DNA from: Christensenella sp. UBA3857
GTDB taxonomy: Bacteria; Bacillota; Clostridia; Christensenellales; CAG-138
NCBI GenBank assembly: GCA_002392505.1
Contig: DGHD01000029.1
Coordinates: forward strand, 1 to 52,794
Direction of reading: 5' to 3'
DNA: 52,794 bases
The notes beneath the pieces were generated by a model, which saw nothing but the letters and a program-made list of their open reading frames with translations, had not been told where the DNA came from and made no database searches. Positions within the stretch are counted from its first letter, which is position 1, and every line of letters begins with the position of its first letter. The position numbers were made by a program, and so were the translations under genes. Positions 8,335 to 17,177 of the stretch are shown one piece after another.

Positions 8335-10137
8335 ATGGAAAACAACGAAAACAGAAAAGTCCTTCTTTCCCTTAAGGATGTTGAAGTCAAGTTCAATGTT
8401 CGCGGACGTATCCTTACCGCTATCCGCCGCGTCTCCCTCGATATTTACGAGAATGAGTCCCTCGCGATAGTCGGCGAGTCCGGCTCCGGTAAATCCGTTC
8501 TTACGAAGACCTTTGCCGGTATGCTCGAGACCAACGGTTTCATTTCCAACGGTACCATCATATTCTCCGACGACGAGGTCTCCAAGACTTCCGTCAAGCT
8601 TACCTCCGGTAATCTTTCCGCGCTCAGGTCGTTCGAGAATATGCTCAACAAGAACTCCGTTCTTGAAAGGGGCGCCAAGGAATTCAACGCTATCGTTCAG
8701 AAGAAGAACGAGATCCATGCAGCTCAGTCCCTGAGTCAGGATGAGGAAGCAGACTTCGCCGCCAAGGAGAAGATGCTCCACGACACCATCGTCGACAAGA
8801 GGAACTATATCCAGACTCTTGACAAGCGCAACAGGGATGACGCTAAGGAGATCGATGCGCTGAACGCCGAGATCGAAAAGCTCTCCAAGGAGAAGGATGC
8901 TCTTACCGCGCAGGAGAAGAAGCTTATCGACTCCCGCAAGGTCGCTTACAACGCCGATACAAAGCGTAAGGAAGAAGATCAGCGTGAGCTCGCAAAGCTC
9001 GAGGCCGAGCGCAAGAAGAAGATCGCCACTCCCGATAATCCCAACAATCCTTACGGTCTCTCCAATGAGGTCATCGAGAGGAATAAGCGCATCGCGAAGG
9101 AGCTCCTGCTCTCCACGGCGCGTTACTCCTCGATCGACAGGCTCAAGCATAAGAATAAGCTCAACAAGGCGTTCAAGGTCGCCATGAGCACCGGCGAGGA
9201 TCTCAACGATCCCGAAGTGCTCAACAAGGTGTTCGACGCCGCGGTATTCCGCGTTGAGTATCGCTCTTTTGACGAAAAGACCAATACGCTCCACGGTTAC
9301 GCTATCATCGACTGCGCAAAGGTCAAGTATGCCAAAGACTGGCAGATGATCCGCGGCCGCCGTATCGCGACGGTATTCCAGGATCCTATGACCTCGCTGA
9401 ACCCGGTCATCACGATCGGCAAGCAGATCATGATGGTCATCCTGAAGCACCAGAAGTGCTCCAAGGCGGAGGCAAAGCGTCGTACGATCGACATCATGGC
9501 GAAGGTCGGTATCCCCAATCCGGAAGAACGTTTCAACGATTATCCCTTTGAGTATTCCGGCGGTATGCGCCAGAGGATCGTTATAGCGATCGCGCTCTCC
9601 TGCCAGCCCAAGATCCTCATCTGCGACGAGCCTACCACTGCTCTTGACGTTACCATTCAGGCGCAGATCATCAGGCTCATCAAGGATCTGCAGCATGAGC
9701 TCGGTTACACCACGGTTTACATCACCCATGACCTTGGCGTTGTTGCCAACGTTGCGGAGCGCGTTGCCGTTCTGTATGCCGGTCAGATCGTTGAGCTCGG
9801 TACCGTAGAAGAGATATTCTACGATCCCCGCCATCCCTACACTTGGGCGCTTCTGTCCTCGCTCCCGCAGCTCTGCGAGAAGGGTACGGATCTGTTCTCC
9901 ATTCCCGGCACGCCGCCTTCCCTCTATAACAAGATCAAGGGCGACGCGTTCGCTCCCAGGAACAAGTATGCATTGGCTATCGATCTTGAGAAGGAACCCC
10001 CCATGTTCAAGATCACCGATACCCATTATGCCAAGACTTGGCTCCTTGATCCCAGGGCTCCCAAGGTGGAGACTCCCGAGAATATCCGGGATCTGCATGA
10101 GAAGATGAAGCGGACCTACGTGGAATATAAGGCATAA
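8335..10137 (+). CDS. oligopeptide ABC transporter ATP-binding protein, OppD type with coiled-coil insertion
   Basis: ATPase that powers the importer, 600 aa against about 330 for ordinary OppD. Walker A is GESGSGKS (residues 47-54), the Q-loop [10 protein letters not shown] starts at about 348, the signature is YSGGMRQR, Walker B is [12 protein letters not shown] and the H-loop ITHD. All catalytic motifs are intact, and the C-terminal peptide-transporter extension ([12 protein letters not shown]) is present. About 290 residues separate Walker A from the Q-loop. Much of this is Lys/Glu-rich heptad-like sequence (about 125-235) predicted by eye to be a coiled coil. ATG 8335 has AAGGAGGA 9 bases upstream. 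Confidence 0.94.
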   Translation: MENNENRKVLLSLKDVEVKFNVRGRILTAIRRVSLDIYENESLAIVGESGSGKSVLTKTFAGMLETNGFISNGTIIFSDDEVSKTSVKLTSGNLSALRSFENMLNKNSVLERGAKEFNAIVQKKNEIHAAQSLSQDEEADFAAKEKMLHDTIVDKRNYIQTLDKRNRDDAKEIDALNAEIEKLSKEKDALTAQEKKLIDSRKVAYNADTKRKEEDQRELAKLEAERKKKIATPDNPNNPYGLSNEVIERNKRIAKELLLSTARYSSIDRLKHKNKLNKAFKVAMSTGEDLNDPEVLNKVFDAAVFRVEYRSFDEKTNTLHGYAIIDCAKVKYAKDWQMIRGRRIATVFQDPMTSLNPVITIGKQIMMVILKHQKCSKAEAKRRTIDIMAKVGIPNPEERFNDYPFEYSGGMRQRIVIAIALSCQPKILICDEPTTALDVTIQAQIIRLIKDLQHELGYTTVYITHDLGVVANVAERVAVLYAGQIVELGTVEEIFYDPRHPYTWALLSSLPQLCEKGTDLFSIPGTPPSLYNKIKGDAFAPRNKYALAIDLEKEPPMFKITDTHYAKTWLLDPRAPKVETPENIRDLHEKMKRTYVEYKA

Positions 10138-10148
10138 GGAGACAGCAT

Positions 10149-11099
10149 ATGAACCAGAACGAAAAAGAAGTATTGCTTTCAATACAGCATCTTGATGTTG
10201 TCTTCGGCAGGGGCAAGAAGGGCTTCAAGGCCGTCAATGACGTTAGCTTTGATATCTACAAGGGCGAAACGCTCTCCCTCGTAGGCGAGTCCGGTTCCGG
10301 TAAAACGACCATCGGTCGTGCCATTATCCGAATCAATCCCTGCTCCAACGGCGCCATCTATTACAAGGGCAAGAGGATATCCGGTAAGCTTTCCAGGAAG
10401 GCCGACCGCGAAGTCATCCGCAAGATCCAGATGATATTCCAGGATCCCGCCGCTTCCCTTAACGAGCGTGCTACGATCGAATACATCATCTCCGAAGGTC
10501 TTTACAACTTCCATCTTTATAAGAATGAGAAGGAGAGGATGGCAAAGATCGAGAAGATCACCGAGGAAGTCGGTCTGCTTCCCGAGCATCTTACCCGTTA
10601 TCCGCATGAGTTCTCCGGCGGTCAGCGCCAGCGCGTTGGTCTTGCCCGCTCCGTAGTCATGGAGCCCGAGTTCATCATCGCAGACGAGCCGATCTCCGCG
10701 TTGGACGTTTCCATCCGCGCGCAGGTATTGAATCTTCTTGAGCGCTTTAAGAAGGAGAGGGGTCTTACCTATCTCTTCATCGCTCACGATCTTTCGATCG
10801 TTCGCTTCATAAGCGACCGTATCGTTGTTATCTACAAGGGCCGCATCATGGAGATCGCGGAGACGGAAGAGCTCTTCCATTATCCGCTCCATCCCTACAC
10901 GAAGTCCCTTATGTCCGCTATCCCCGTGCCCGATCCCATCCTTGAGAAGGACAAGAAGCTCTTCATCTATGATACGAGCATCCATGATTATTCTCAGGAG
11001 AAGCCCGAGCTCGTCGATATCGGCAACGGCCACTTCGTATTCGGCAGTCCGACTGAGATCGAGAAGTATAAGAAGATCCGCTTCGGCGAAGAAAAATAA
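10149..11099 (+). CDS. oligopeptide ABC transporter ATP-binding protein, OppF type
   Basis: Second ATPase of the importer, 316 aa, normal length. Walker [11 protein letters not shown]-loop [11 protein letters not shown], signature [13 protein letters not shown], Walker [13 protein letters not shown] and H-loop IAHDLS are all present. [16 protein letters not shown] is the C-terminal peptide-transporter motif. ATG follows an AAGGAGA site just after the oppD stop. It heterodimerises with the OppD-type subunit by family analogy. A terminator at 11111-11145 ends the five-gene operon, which is otherwise complete. Confidence 0.95.
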   Translation: MNQNEKEVLLSIQHLDVVFGRGKKGFKAVNDVSFDIYKGETLSLVGESGSGKTTIGRAIIRINPCSNGAIYYKGKRISGKLSRKADREVIRKIQMIFQDPAASLNERATIEYIISEGLYNFHLYKNEKERMAKIEKITEEVGLLPEHLTRYPHEFSGGQRQRVGLARSVVMEPEFIIADEPISALDVSIRAQVLNLLERFKKERGLTYLFIAHDLSIVRFISDRIVVIYKGRIMEIAETEELFHYPLHPYTKSLMSAIPVPDPILEKDKKLFIYDTSIHDYSQEKPELVDIGNGHFVFGSPTEIEKYKKIRFGEEK

Positions 11100-11110
11100 G
11101 CTATTTGCCC

Positions 11111-11145
11111 GCAGCCGGCCGCAGGAGCGGCCGGCTGCATTTTTT
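11111..11145 (+). terminator. rho-independent terminator of the oligopeptide transporter operon
   Basis: A 12-bp stem GCAGCCGGCCGC (11111-11122) with GCGGCCGGCTGC (11127-11138) and an AGGA loop is followed by ATTTTTT. Confidence 0.92.
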
Positions 11146-11154
11146 CAAGCAGAA

Positions 11155-11250
11155 GACTTAACAAAAAGTGAAATCCGAACAGAAAAAACAGAAAAAACAA
11201 AGGACTTAACAAAGAGTGAAATCCGAACAGAAAAAGCAGAAGAAACAGAA
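11155..11250 (+). repeat. 48-bp tandem duplication spanning a GTG start codon
   Basis: The segment beginning GACTTAACAAARAGTGAAAT is present twice in tandem with a period of exactly 48 bp (11155-11202 and 11203-11250) and a few point differences. Each copy contains GTG-AAA-TCC-GAA-CAG. The first copy (GTG 11168) runs into a TAA after 13 codons; the second (GTG 11216) opens the real gene. Confidence 0.85.
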
Positions 11251-12508
11251 GAAGCTTAAGGAGCCGCTTACCGAACAGGAAAGCAAGCGCAAGATAATCA
11301 TTCGGGCTATACTGCTCGGCGTGGCGATTACCGTTGCGGTCATCGCCTTCTCGTTCGCCATGAAGGCCTATATCCATAAGGATCCCGGTTTCTATACGAT
11401 CGACGCCAACAGGGTGGAGGATGCGCTCCTCTATGCCAACGGTATCGAGCTGACCTGTTATTTCGACGGTTCCAGCAACGAGATCCGCGAAGCGATGAAC
11501 ATAGTTCGTTCAACGTACAGCAACACGCTTTCAAGGCTCTATAAGCTGCTTGATCCTGTCAATACCTACGAGGGCTACACCAACCTTGCGTACCTCAATC
11601 AGCACCCGGGGGAGGACGTCAAAGTCGACGCGGAGCTTTACGATATCCTGAACTCCGCGTATGCGCTCACGATGAACGGAAGGTTCAACATGTTCGCCGG
11701 CGCGCTTTATTCCGAATGGCAGGGGGTATCCATTCTCGAATCGCAGGAGGATTTCGATCCTCTCCTCAACGAGAACGAGGCGGCGCGCATAAAGGCGATC
11801 TCTCAATGCGTGGGCGACCTTTCCAATTTCAGCTTCGAGGCGGTCGATCCCTATGAGCATATCGTCAGGTTCACCGTATCGGACGAGTACAAGAAATTCG
11901 CGGAAGAGCTGGAGATAAACGCCCCGGTCATAAACCTTGCTTACCTGAAGGAGGCGTACGAGCTCGAGTACACCGCCGCCGAGATCGAAAAGACGGGCAA
12001 TACCAACGGCTATTTCACCACGGACGAGGGAATGACCAAGGCGATGAGCGGCGTAAACGGAGGCAGCTTTATCGTTCACACGCAGGAGCAGGGCATCGCG
12101 GTCAAGGCGTGCACGCTCGACATAAAAGCCTCGACGGCTTTCTGCGAGTTCAAGGCGTTTTCTCTCAACGAATCCCCGATGTACTATACGATCGACGTGA
12201 ACGGGGAAACGCTTTTGAGGCATCCTCATTTCGATTACTCGGACGGAGGCACGCATGATGCGCTTATTTCCGGCTGTGCAGTATCGATGAAAGGCGATCT
12301 TGTATCCGCCGTTATCGATTCATACAGGCTGATCACCTCCGCGTCCGAAAATGACGCTGCTCAGTACGTTATGCAGCATACCGACGGTCAGACCTACTTC
12401 TGCTTCATCACAAAGGCGGAGCCGAAGGCTGTCCGTACGGACAACGCGCATACCGGAGCGATCATACTTGACGAGGGATCGGTCGGATCCGTCAAGCCGA
12501 TCGGCTGA
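11216..12508 (+). CDS. membrane-anchored ApbE-like protein, probably catalytically inactive
   Basis: A 430-residue protein with a very basic Lys/Gln N-terminus and one membrane helix (about residues 30-55); the rest would be extracytoplasmic. Its layout follows the flavin transferase ApbE: LSRLYKLLDPVNTYEGYTNLAYLN, then GRFNMFAGALYSEW (compare FDPTVGPLxxLW), and INLAYLKEAYELEYTAAEIEK (compare IDLGAIAKGYAADRAAE). However, the Asp/Gly-rich flavin-binding motifs and the HIIDP motif are not conserved. The intact ApbE at 40381 in this window shows what is missing. The GTG start follows AAAGGA by 11 bases and an in-frame TAA at 11207 excludes anything longer. The family call is by eye; function unknown. 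Confidence 0.6.
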   Translation: MKSEQKKQKKQKKLKEPLTEQESKRKIIIRAILLGVAITVAVIAFSFAMKAYIHKDPGFYTIDANRVEDALLYANGIELTCYFDGSSNEIREAMNIVRSTYSNTLSRLYKLLDPVNTYEGYTNLAYLNQHPGEDVKVDAELYDILNSAYALTMNGRFNMFAGALYSEWQGVSILESQEDFDPLLNENEAARIKAISQCVGDLSNFSFEAVDPYEHIVRFTVSDEYKKFAEELEINAPVINLAYLKEAYELEYTAAEIEKTGNTNGYFTTDEGMTKAMSGVNGGSFIVHTQEQGIAVKACTLDIKASTAFCEFKAFSLNESPMYYTIDVNGETLLRHPHFDYSDGGTHDALISGCAVSMKGDLVSAVIDSYRLITSASENDAAQYVMQHTDGQTYFCFITKAEPKAVRTDNAHTGAIILDEGSVGSVKPIG

Positions 12509-12554
12509 AAAATGTGTCATTTTATAAAATGGGCTTAAAAATTCAGGCTATATA

Positions 12555-12563
12555 TGCTATAAT
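12555..12563 (+). promoter_or_regulatory. extended -10 promoter of the C11 protease gene
   Basis: TGCTATAAT (12555-12563) is a consensus extended -10; the -35 position shows only a weak CTTAAA. It lies about 33 bases before the chosen ATG and follows a weakly structured AT-rich gap after the ApbE-like gene. Confidence 0.5.
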
Positions 12564-12595
12564 CATATTATAATCCCAATCAGGAGATGAATTGT

Positions 12596-15133
12596 ATGGA
12601 GAACAACAAACCCAATTCCGGCGGCAGAGAAACCAATGTCACCGAAGGCAAAGGTACGATCAAGAGACGCGAAAAGGTCGAGACCGGCGGTCCCGTAGGA
12701 CGTCAGGACGGTTATTCCGGACGCAAGGACGGAGGCGCCAAGGTCCCCAAGAGCGACTCAAGGTATGAAGGCAAGCGCGGGAACGGGCTCGATCTTTTGG
12801 GCGCGCTGATAGGACAGACCGCGTCAAGCTCCGGCAACAGCGCCAACGCTTCCCACGGCAACGCTCCCGTTAAGAAAACGGGCATAGGCAAGATACTCAT
12901 CATCGCGCTTATCGCGATAGTGGGTATTGTCATTCTCACGACCTGTATCGGCGGAAAGAGCTGCTCGCTTCTTGATATGTGCAGCGGCATGTCCGATATG
13001 GGCGGTTTGTCCGCGCTCAACATAGCGCAGGGCTATGACGAATATGACGTTAATGACGCCACAGTCACCGCCGCGCCGGTCGCCAGCACCTCGAATCAGA
13101 CCGTCAACACCTTCGTCGCGAGCGAGGCGAGGGATAAGTACACGGTGATCAAGGGCGGCGGGCAGGACAAGGTCACGATCATGGTCTATATGTGCGGCAC
13201 CGATCTTGAGTCGAAGTACGGCATGGCGACCAACGACCTTAACGAGATGCTCCATGCCACGCTCAACGACGATAACGTCAATATTATCGTTGAGACCGGC
13301 GGCACGAAGACCTGGAAGAACTCCGTCATCTCCGGCAGCACTCTGCAGCGCTACCGCGTAAGGGCGGGCGGACTCGAGCGCCTTGACGACAACGTCGGCA
13401 GGCTCAGCATGACCGATCCCAAGACCCTTACCGATTTCATCAAGTACTGCACCGCGAATTATCCCGCAAACCGCAATATGCTCATATTCTGGGATCACGG
13501 CGGCGGTTCGCTCTCCGGCTACGGCTACGATCAGCTTGTCGGCGGCTCCTCGATGACGCTTGACAAGATCAACAGCGCGCTCAAGGCAAGCGGCGCGAAG
13601 TTCGATTTCATCGGCTTTGACGCATGCCTTATGGCAACTATGGAGACCTCGCTCGTTACCGAGCAGTATGCCGATTACCTCATCGGCTCCGAGGAGACCG
13701 AGCCCGGCTGCGGCTGGTATTACACCAACTGGCTCACCGAGCTTTCGAAGGACCCCTCCATGCCCACCGTCAATATCGGCAAGCAGATAATCGACGATTT
13801 CACAAACGTCTGCAAGAAGAACAATGCGGGCGATTCGACCACGCTTTCCATCGTCGACCTTGCTGAGTTCCACGGCACCGTGCCCGCCGCGTTCAGCGCG
13901 TTTGCCGGCAGCGTCAACGATATGCTCGACGGCAAGCAGTATGAGGTCGTCGCCAACGCAAGGAGCGACGCAAGGGAGTTCGGCGCATCCGCCCGTATCG
14001 ACCACGTCGACCTTATCGGTCTTGCGAGCGGCATCGGCAGCAGCGAGGCGGACGCCCTTGTCAAAGCGCTCAAGGACTGCATCAAATACAACCGCACCTC
14101 AAGGTCGATGGCGAACGCCTACGGCATGTCCATCTACTTCCCGTACACCAGCTTCAAGAGCGTCAATTCCGCGGTTTCGATCTATAACGCGATCGGCATG
14201 GACAAGGGTTATACCGACTGCGTAAAGAGCTTCGCAAGCCTTGCCGCTGGCGGACAGATCGCCACCGGCACGACTTCCTCGCCGATGGGTTCGCTCTTCG
14301 GAAACACATCCGGCAACACCAGCAGCACCTCCTCCTCCGATATGCTGACGGGGCTTCTCGGCAGCTTCCTCGGCGGCGGCGGTTCCTCTGACGCGGGCAG
14401 CCTTATCGGTTCCATCCTCGGCGGAGGGGACACCGGCTGGTTCGATTCCGGCAGGGTCATGGGCAATCTCGATTATTACGACGCGCACGCCATCTACGCG
14501 GACGATATGCTGCTCACCGAAAAGAACGGCGTTTCCGTGCTCCATCTCTCCAAGGAGAAGTGGGATATGATCGAGAACATCCAGATCAACGTCTTCTATG
14601 ACGACGGCGAGGGTTATATCGATCTCGGTATGGACAACGTGTTCCGCCGCGACGGCGACGGCGATCTTGTGATCGAGTATGACCGCACGTGGGTCGCGCT
14701 CAACGGGCAGATCGTTCCCTACTACATGATCAGCGACGTTACGGACAGCGGCAATCGCGTCATCACCGGCAGAGTGCCCGCCCAGCTCAACGGCGAGCTC
14801 GTCTACCTCATCGTTGTGTTCGACGATTCCACGCCCGAGACCAAGAACGGCTACGTTGCCGGCGCCCGTTACATCTATACCAACGGTGAAACGGATACCC
14901 TCGGACGCGGTCTCATCAAGATCAAGGACGGCGATAAGATCGACTTCGTATGCGATTACTACACCTATGGCGAGGAGTACGACGCAAGCTACCTTGCGGG
15001 CGACACGCTCGTCGTAAGCGGAGATATCAAGGTCTCGAACGTAAAACTCGACGACAGCGTAAAGTGCCGCGTGTGCTATTGCCTCACCGATATTTACGGC
15101 AACGAGTTCTGGACGATCGCAAAGGAATTCTGA
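12596..15133 (+). CDS. membrane-anchored clostripain-family (C11) cysteine protease
   Basis: Peptidase family C11, 845 aa. The cytoplasmic N-terminus is charged, a single membrane helix lies at about residues 98-118, and the protease domain begins at DKVTIMVYMCGTDLESKYG. The catalytic dyad is visible: His301 in FWDHGGG and Cys344 in FDACLM. Ser/Gly-rich repeats (about 555-615) separate this from a C-terminal beta-rich region of unknown role. Clostripains cut after Arg, some after autoprocessing. ATG 12596 is preferred over ATG 12587 because the latter touches the AGGAG ribosome site, while 12596 is 9 bases from it. Targets are unknown. Confidence 0.9.
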   Translation: MENNKPNSGGRETNVTEGKGTIKRREKVETGGPVGRQDGYSGRKDGGAKVPKSDSRYEGKRGNGLDLLGALIGQTASSSGNSANASHGNAPVKKTGIGKILIIALIAIVGIVILTTCIGGKSCSLLDMCSGMSDMGGLSALNIAQGYDEYDVNDATVTAAPVASTSNQTVNTFVASEARDKYTVIKGGGQDKVTIMVYMCGTDLESKYGMATNDLNEMLHATLNDDNVNIIVETGGTKTWKNSVISGSTLQRYRVRAGGLERLDDNVGRLSMTDPKTLTDFIKYCTANYPANRNMLIFWDHGGGSLSGYGYDQLVGGSSMTLDKINSALKASGAKFDFIGFDACLMATMETSLVTEQYADYLIGSEETEPGCGWYYTNWLTELSKDPSMPTVNIGKQIIDDFTNVCKKNNAGDSTTLSIVDLAEFHGTVPAAFSAFAGSVNDMLDGKQYEVVANARSDAREFGASARIDHVDLIGLASGIGSSEADALVKALKDCIKYNRTSRSMANAYGMSIYFPYTSFKSVNSAVSIYNAIGMDKGYTDCVKSFASLAAGGQIATGTTSSPMGSLFGNTSGNTSSTSSSDMLTGLLGSFLGGGGSSDAGSLIGSILGGGDTGWFDSGRVMGNLDYYDAHAIYADDMLLTEKNGVSVLHLSKEKWDMIENIQINVFYDDGEGYIDLGMDNVFRRDGDGDLVIEYDRTWVALNGQIVPYYMISDVTDSGNRVITGRVPAQLNGELVYLIVVFDDSTPETKNGYVAGARYIYTNGETDTLGRGLIKIKDGDKIDFVCDYYTYGEEYDASYLAGDTLVVSGDIKVSNVKLDDSVKCRVCYCLTDIYGNEFWTIAKEF

Positions 15134-15148
15134 TAATTGCATAAGCAG

Positions 15149-15182
15149 CGGTCGGGGGATATTCCCCGACCGTTTTCTTTTC
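15149..15182 (+). terminator. rho-independent terminator after the C11 protease gene
   Basis: A 9-bp stem CGGTCGGGG (15149-15157) with CCCCGACCG (15164-15172) is followed by TTTTCTTTTT. Confidence 0.9.
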
Positions 15183-15185
15183 GAC

Positions 15186-15215
15186 TTGAATCACAGCGCC
15201 GGGTTATGCTATAAT
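15186..15215 (+). promoter_or_regulatory. promoter of the Pr6Pr membrane protein gene
   Basis: TTGAAT (15186-15191), 18 bases, then TATAAT (15210-15215) with an upstream TG (extended -10, TGCTATAAT). It is located 25 bases before the gene start. Confidence 0.65.
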
Positions 15216-15240
15216 CAAGAAAAAGCTCCGGAGGAAAGCC

Positions 15241-15903
15241 ATGGGCAGGGAAATGGTGTTCAATCTTGTTTCCGCGGTGATGAACCTTGCGGTGATCGTG
15301 CTCACCGTTATAGCGATGGCGGATTTCACACGCCCGCAGGGCGGCAGCGCCAATATGAAGGTAAAGCGCTTCAAATGCCTTGAATACTTCACGGTACAGT
15401 CGAATCTTATCGCCGCGCTGACCGCGCTGTTTATGCTGTACTTCAACGTTGAATCGCTCGTGACCGGGCACGCCGCGGTCCCGTATTGGATGAGCGTGTT
15501 CAAATTCACCGGCGCGACCGCCGTTATGCTCACGTTCACCGTCGTGATGACCCTGCTCGCACCGGCGGTGGGGCTCAAGCTCCTGCTTGAGGGAGGCAGC
15601 CTTTATATGCATCTTATCACGCCGCTTGTCGCCGCCCTCACGTTCATCGTGTTCGAGTGCACAAATACGCTCGATTGGTACAGCCTGCTGTTTGCAATGA
15701 TACCCGTCGTCTATTACGCGATCCTCTATTTTGTGATGGTCGTGATAGTGAAGGAGGACAGGGGAGGCTGGAAGGATTTCTACGGCTTCAACAAGGGCGG
15801 GAAATGGTACTTTTCCTGCGTCATAGTGATAGGCATGGCGGTCGGTCTCGCAATACTGATAAGGTTCGGTCACAATGCCATGACGTCCGCCGTCGGCTAT
15901 TGA
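15241..15903 (+). CDS. Pr6Pr / FAR-17a-AIG1-like integral membrane protein
   Basis: A 220-residue protein with six predicted membrane helices. It matches the bacterial Pr6Pr family by its conserved pattern: FTVQSNLIAALTALFM after the first helix, LEGGSLYMHLITPLVA in the middle, and GWKDFYGFNKGGKWYFS before the last helix. The function of the family is unknown in bacteria; related eukaryotic proteins are serine or threonine hydrolases of fatty-acid esters. The start has a GGAGGAAAG site. It is a single-gene unit with its own promoter; its stop codon lies inside the -35 of the following riboswitch promoter. Confidence 0.8.
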   Translation: MGREMVFNLVSAVMNLAVIVLTVIAMADFTRPQGGSANMKVKRFKCLEYFTVQSNLIAALTALFMLYFNVESLVTGHAAVPYWMSVFKFTGATAVMLTFTVVMTLLAPAVGLKLLLEGGSLYMHLITPLVAALTFIVFECTNTLDWYSLLFAMIPVVYYAILYFVMVVIVKEDRGGWKDFYGFNKGGKWYFSCVIVIGMAVGLAILIRFGHNAMTSAVGY

Positions 15904-15928
15904 CAAACGAACGATAAAATGCTATATT
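15900..15928 (+). promoter_or_regulatory. promoter of the cobalamin-riboswitch operon
   Basis: A perfect TTGACA (15900-15905), 17 bases, and TATATT (15923-15928) preceded by TG. Transcription would begin at about 15935, exactly at the 5' edge of the riboswitch. The -35 overlaps the stop codon of the upstream gene. Confidence 0.8.
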
Positions 15929-15935
15929 GAACTTT

Positions 15936-16100
15936 GGTAAAAAAGCGTTCCGGGAATAAGGGAATGCGGTGCGAATCCGCAGCAGTCTCCGCTGCCGTTA
16001 TCGGTTACGAAAGCCCCAATTACGTCACTGTGTGCATTCATGGGAAGGCGGGGCGAGTAGGCATGACGCCGTGAGCCGGAAGACCTGCCCGAAAGCGTTT
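15936..16100 (+). ncRNA. cobalamin riboswitch (B12 aptamer)
   Basis: The conserved core elements occur in order: GGGAATAAGG (15952 onward), GGTGCGAATCC (15968-15978), GCAGTCTCCGCTGCC, TCACTGTG (16025 region), GGGAAGGCG, and the B12 box AGCCGGAAGACCTGCC (16074-16089). The aptamer binds cobalamin and switches off the downstream genes when the vitamin is abundant. The expression platform lies between 16090 and 16166. A small hairpin GCCGC-AAA-GCGGC is visible there, but no T-rich terminator, so control of translation is plausible. Confidence 0.93.
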
Positions 16101-16166
16101 TTACTCATATGCCGCAAAGCGGCGGGGCGGCAGAGCCCTAATAATTGACACGGAGGTATTGTTGAA

Positions 16167-17177
16167 ATGAAACTCTGCAAACGTATCATTGCCGCGGTCC
16201 TCATGACCGCATTGCTTGCCGTATGCATTCCCGCGTTCGGCGCGCCCGACTATCCCGAAGTGCCCGAAGGATATGACGGCTGGGTCACCTTCAGCGTATC
16301 CGCCATCATGATGGGTTGGGACTATCTTGTGGATCCCATACTTGTTCCCGTAAACGAGGGGGATACCGTCGCCGTTGTTACAGAGCGCGCCTTTGGCGTC
16401 CTCGGTGTTAGATGCACACACGGCGGCACCGTTGAATCGGGCTACTATCTTTCCGGCGTCGAGTGCTACGATACCGAGCCCTCAGTCCCCGAATACATCA
16501 TGCATGAGATGGTGGACGTATATCCCGGTTGGGCGGAGGAGAACCTCGGCTACACCTACGGCGAGTGGACGGGTACCTTTACCGACGACGGCATACTCTC
16601 CCAGACGGAGTACAGCACCTTCTCCGGTTGGATGTATCTTGACAACAACGTTTCCCCGAGCGACGGCGCGGACGCGCATACCGTCACCATCGGCAATTCC
16701 TACACCTGGATCTTCACCGTTTACGGTTGGGGAATGGATTACGGCATCAACGACGGTTGGGGCATGTTCCCCGCGTTCGATAACCCCATGGAGGGCGTCA
16801 GCCGCGACGCGGCTTCAACGGCGTACGCACAGATCGGCATTGACCAAAGCATCACCGACGAAATGTTCGATAACGCCATGGATGAGATGGAAGCCTTCAT
16901 CACGCTCTTCTACGATCCCACCGCTTCTCAGGAAGAGCTTGACGACGCGCTCGCCGCATTGATCGCGGCGCTTTACGGCGCGGGCGAGTTCGAGCCCGGC
17001 GACGTCAATATGGACGGCGAAGTCGGCGCTGACGACGCGCTCCTCATAATGCGTCACACCATGGGCATCTCTCAGCTCGATGAGGATGCGCTTGCGCTTG
17101 CCGACGTTAACGGCGACGGCGAAGTCACTATGGAGGACGCCCTTGTCGTTCTCCGCGCCTCGATGGGTATTCAATGA
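16167..17177 (+). CDS. B12-regulated secreted protein with C-terminal type I dockerin
   Basis: Exported protein, 336 aa, first gene under the cobalamin riboswitch. It has a signal peptide at residues 1-26 (ending PAFGA) and a beta-rich domain (about 30-205) with many Trp/Tyr/Gly. WMYLDNNVSPSDGADAHTV followed by YTWIFTVYGWG recalls the DUF4430 pattern, but only loosely. A helical stretch follows (about 205-275), then two dockerin calcium repeats, DVNMDGEVGADDALLIMRH and DVNGDGEVTMEDALVVLRA (about 278-335). A dockerin would attach the protein to a cohesin; a three-cohesin surface protein is encoded at 41745. ATG 16167 follows GGAGG by 10 bases and overlaps the next gene by an ATGA. The proposed role in cobalamin capture is inferred from context. 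Confidence 0.85.
   Translation: MKLCKRIIAAVLMTALLAVCIPAFGAPDYPEVPEGYDGWVTFSVSAIMMGWDYLVDPILVPVNEGDTVAVVTERAFGVLGVRCTHGGTVESGYYLSGVECYDTEPSVPEYIMHEMVDVYPGWAEENLGYTYGEWTGTFTDDGILSQTEYSTFSGWMYLDNNVSPSDGADAHTVTIGNSYTWIFTVYGWGMDYGINDGWGMFPAFDNPMEGVSRDAASTAYAQIGIDQSITDEMFDNAMDEMEAFITLFYDPTASQEELDDALAALIAALYGAGEFEPGDVNMDGEVGADDALLIMRHTMGISQLDEDALALADVNGDGEVTMEDALVVLRASMGIQ

Noticed and set aside
12587..12589. ATG at 12587 as start of the C11 protease
   Set aside because: It directly abuts the AGGAG ribosome site with no spacing; ATG 12596, nine bases from the site, is preferred.
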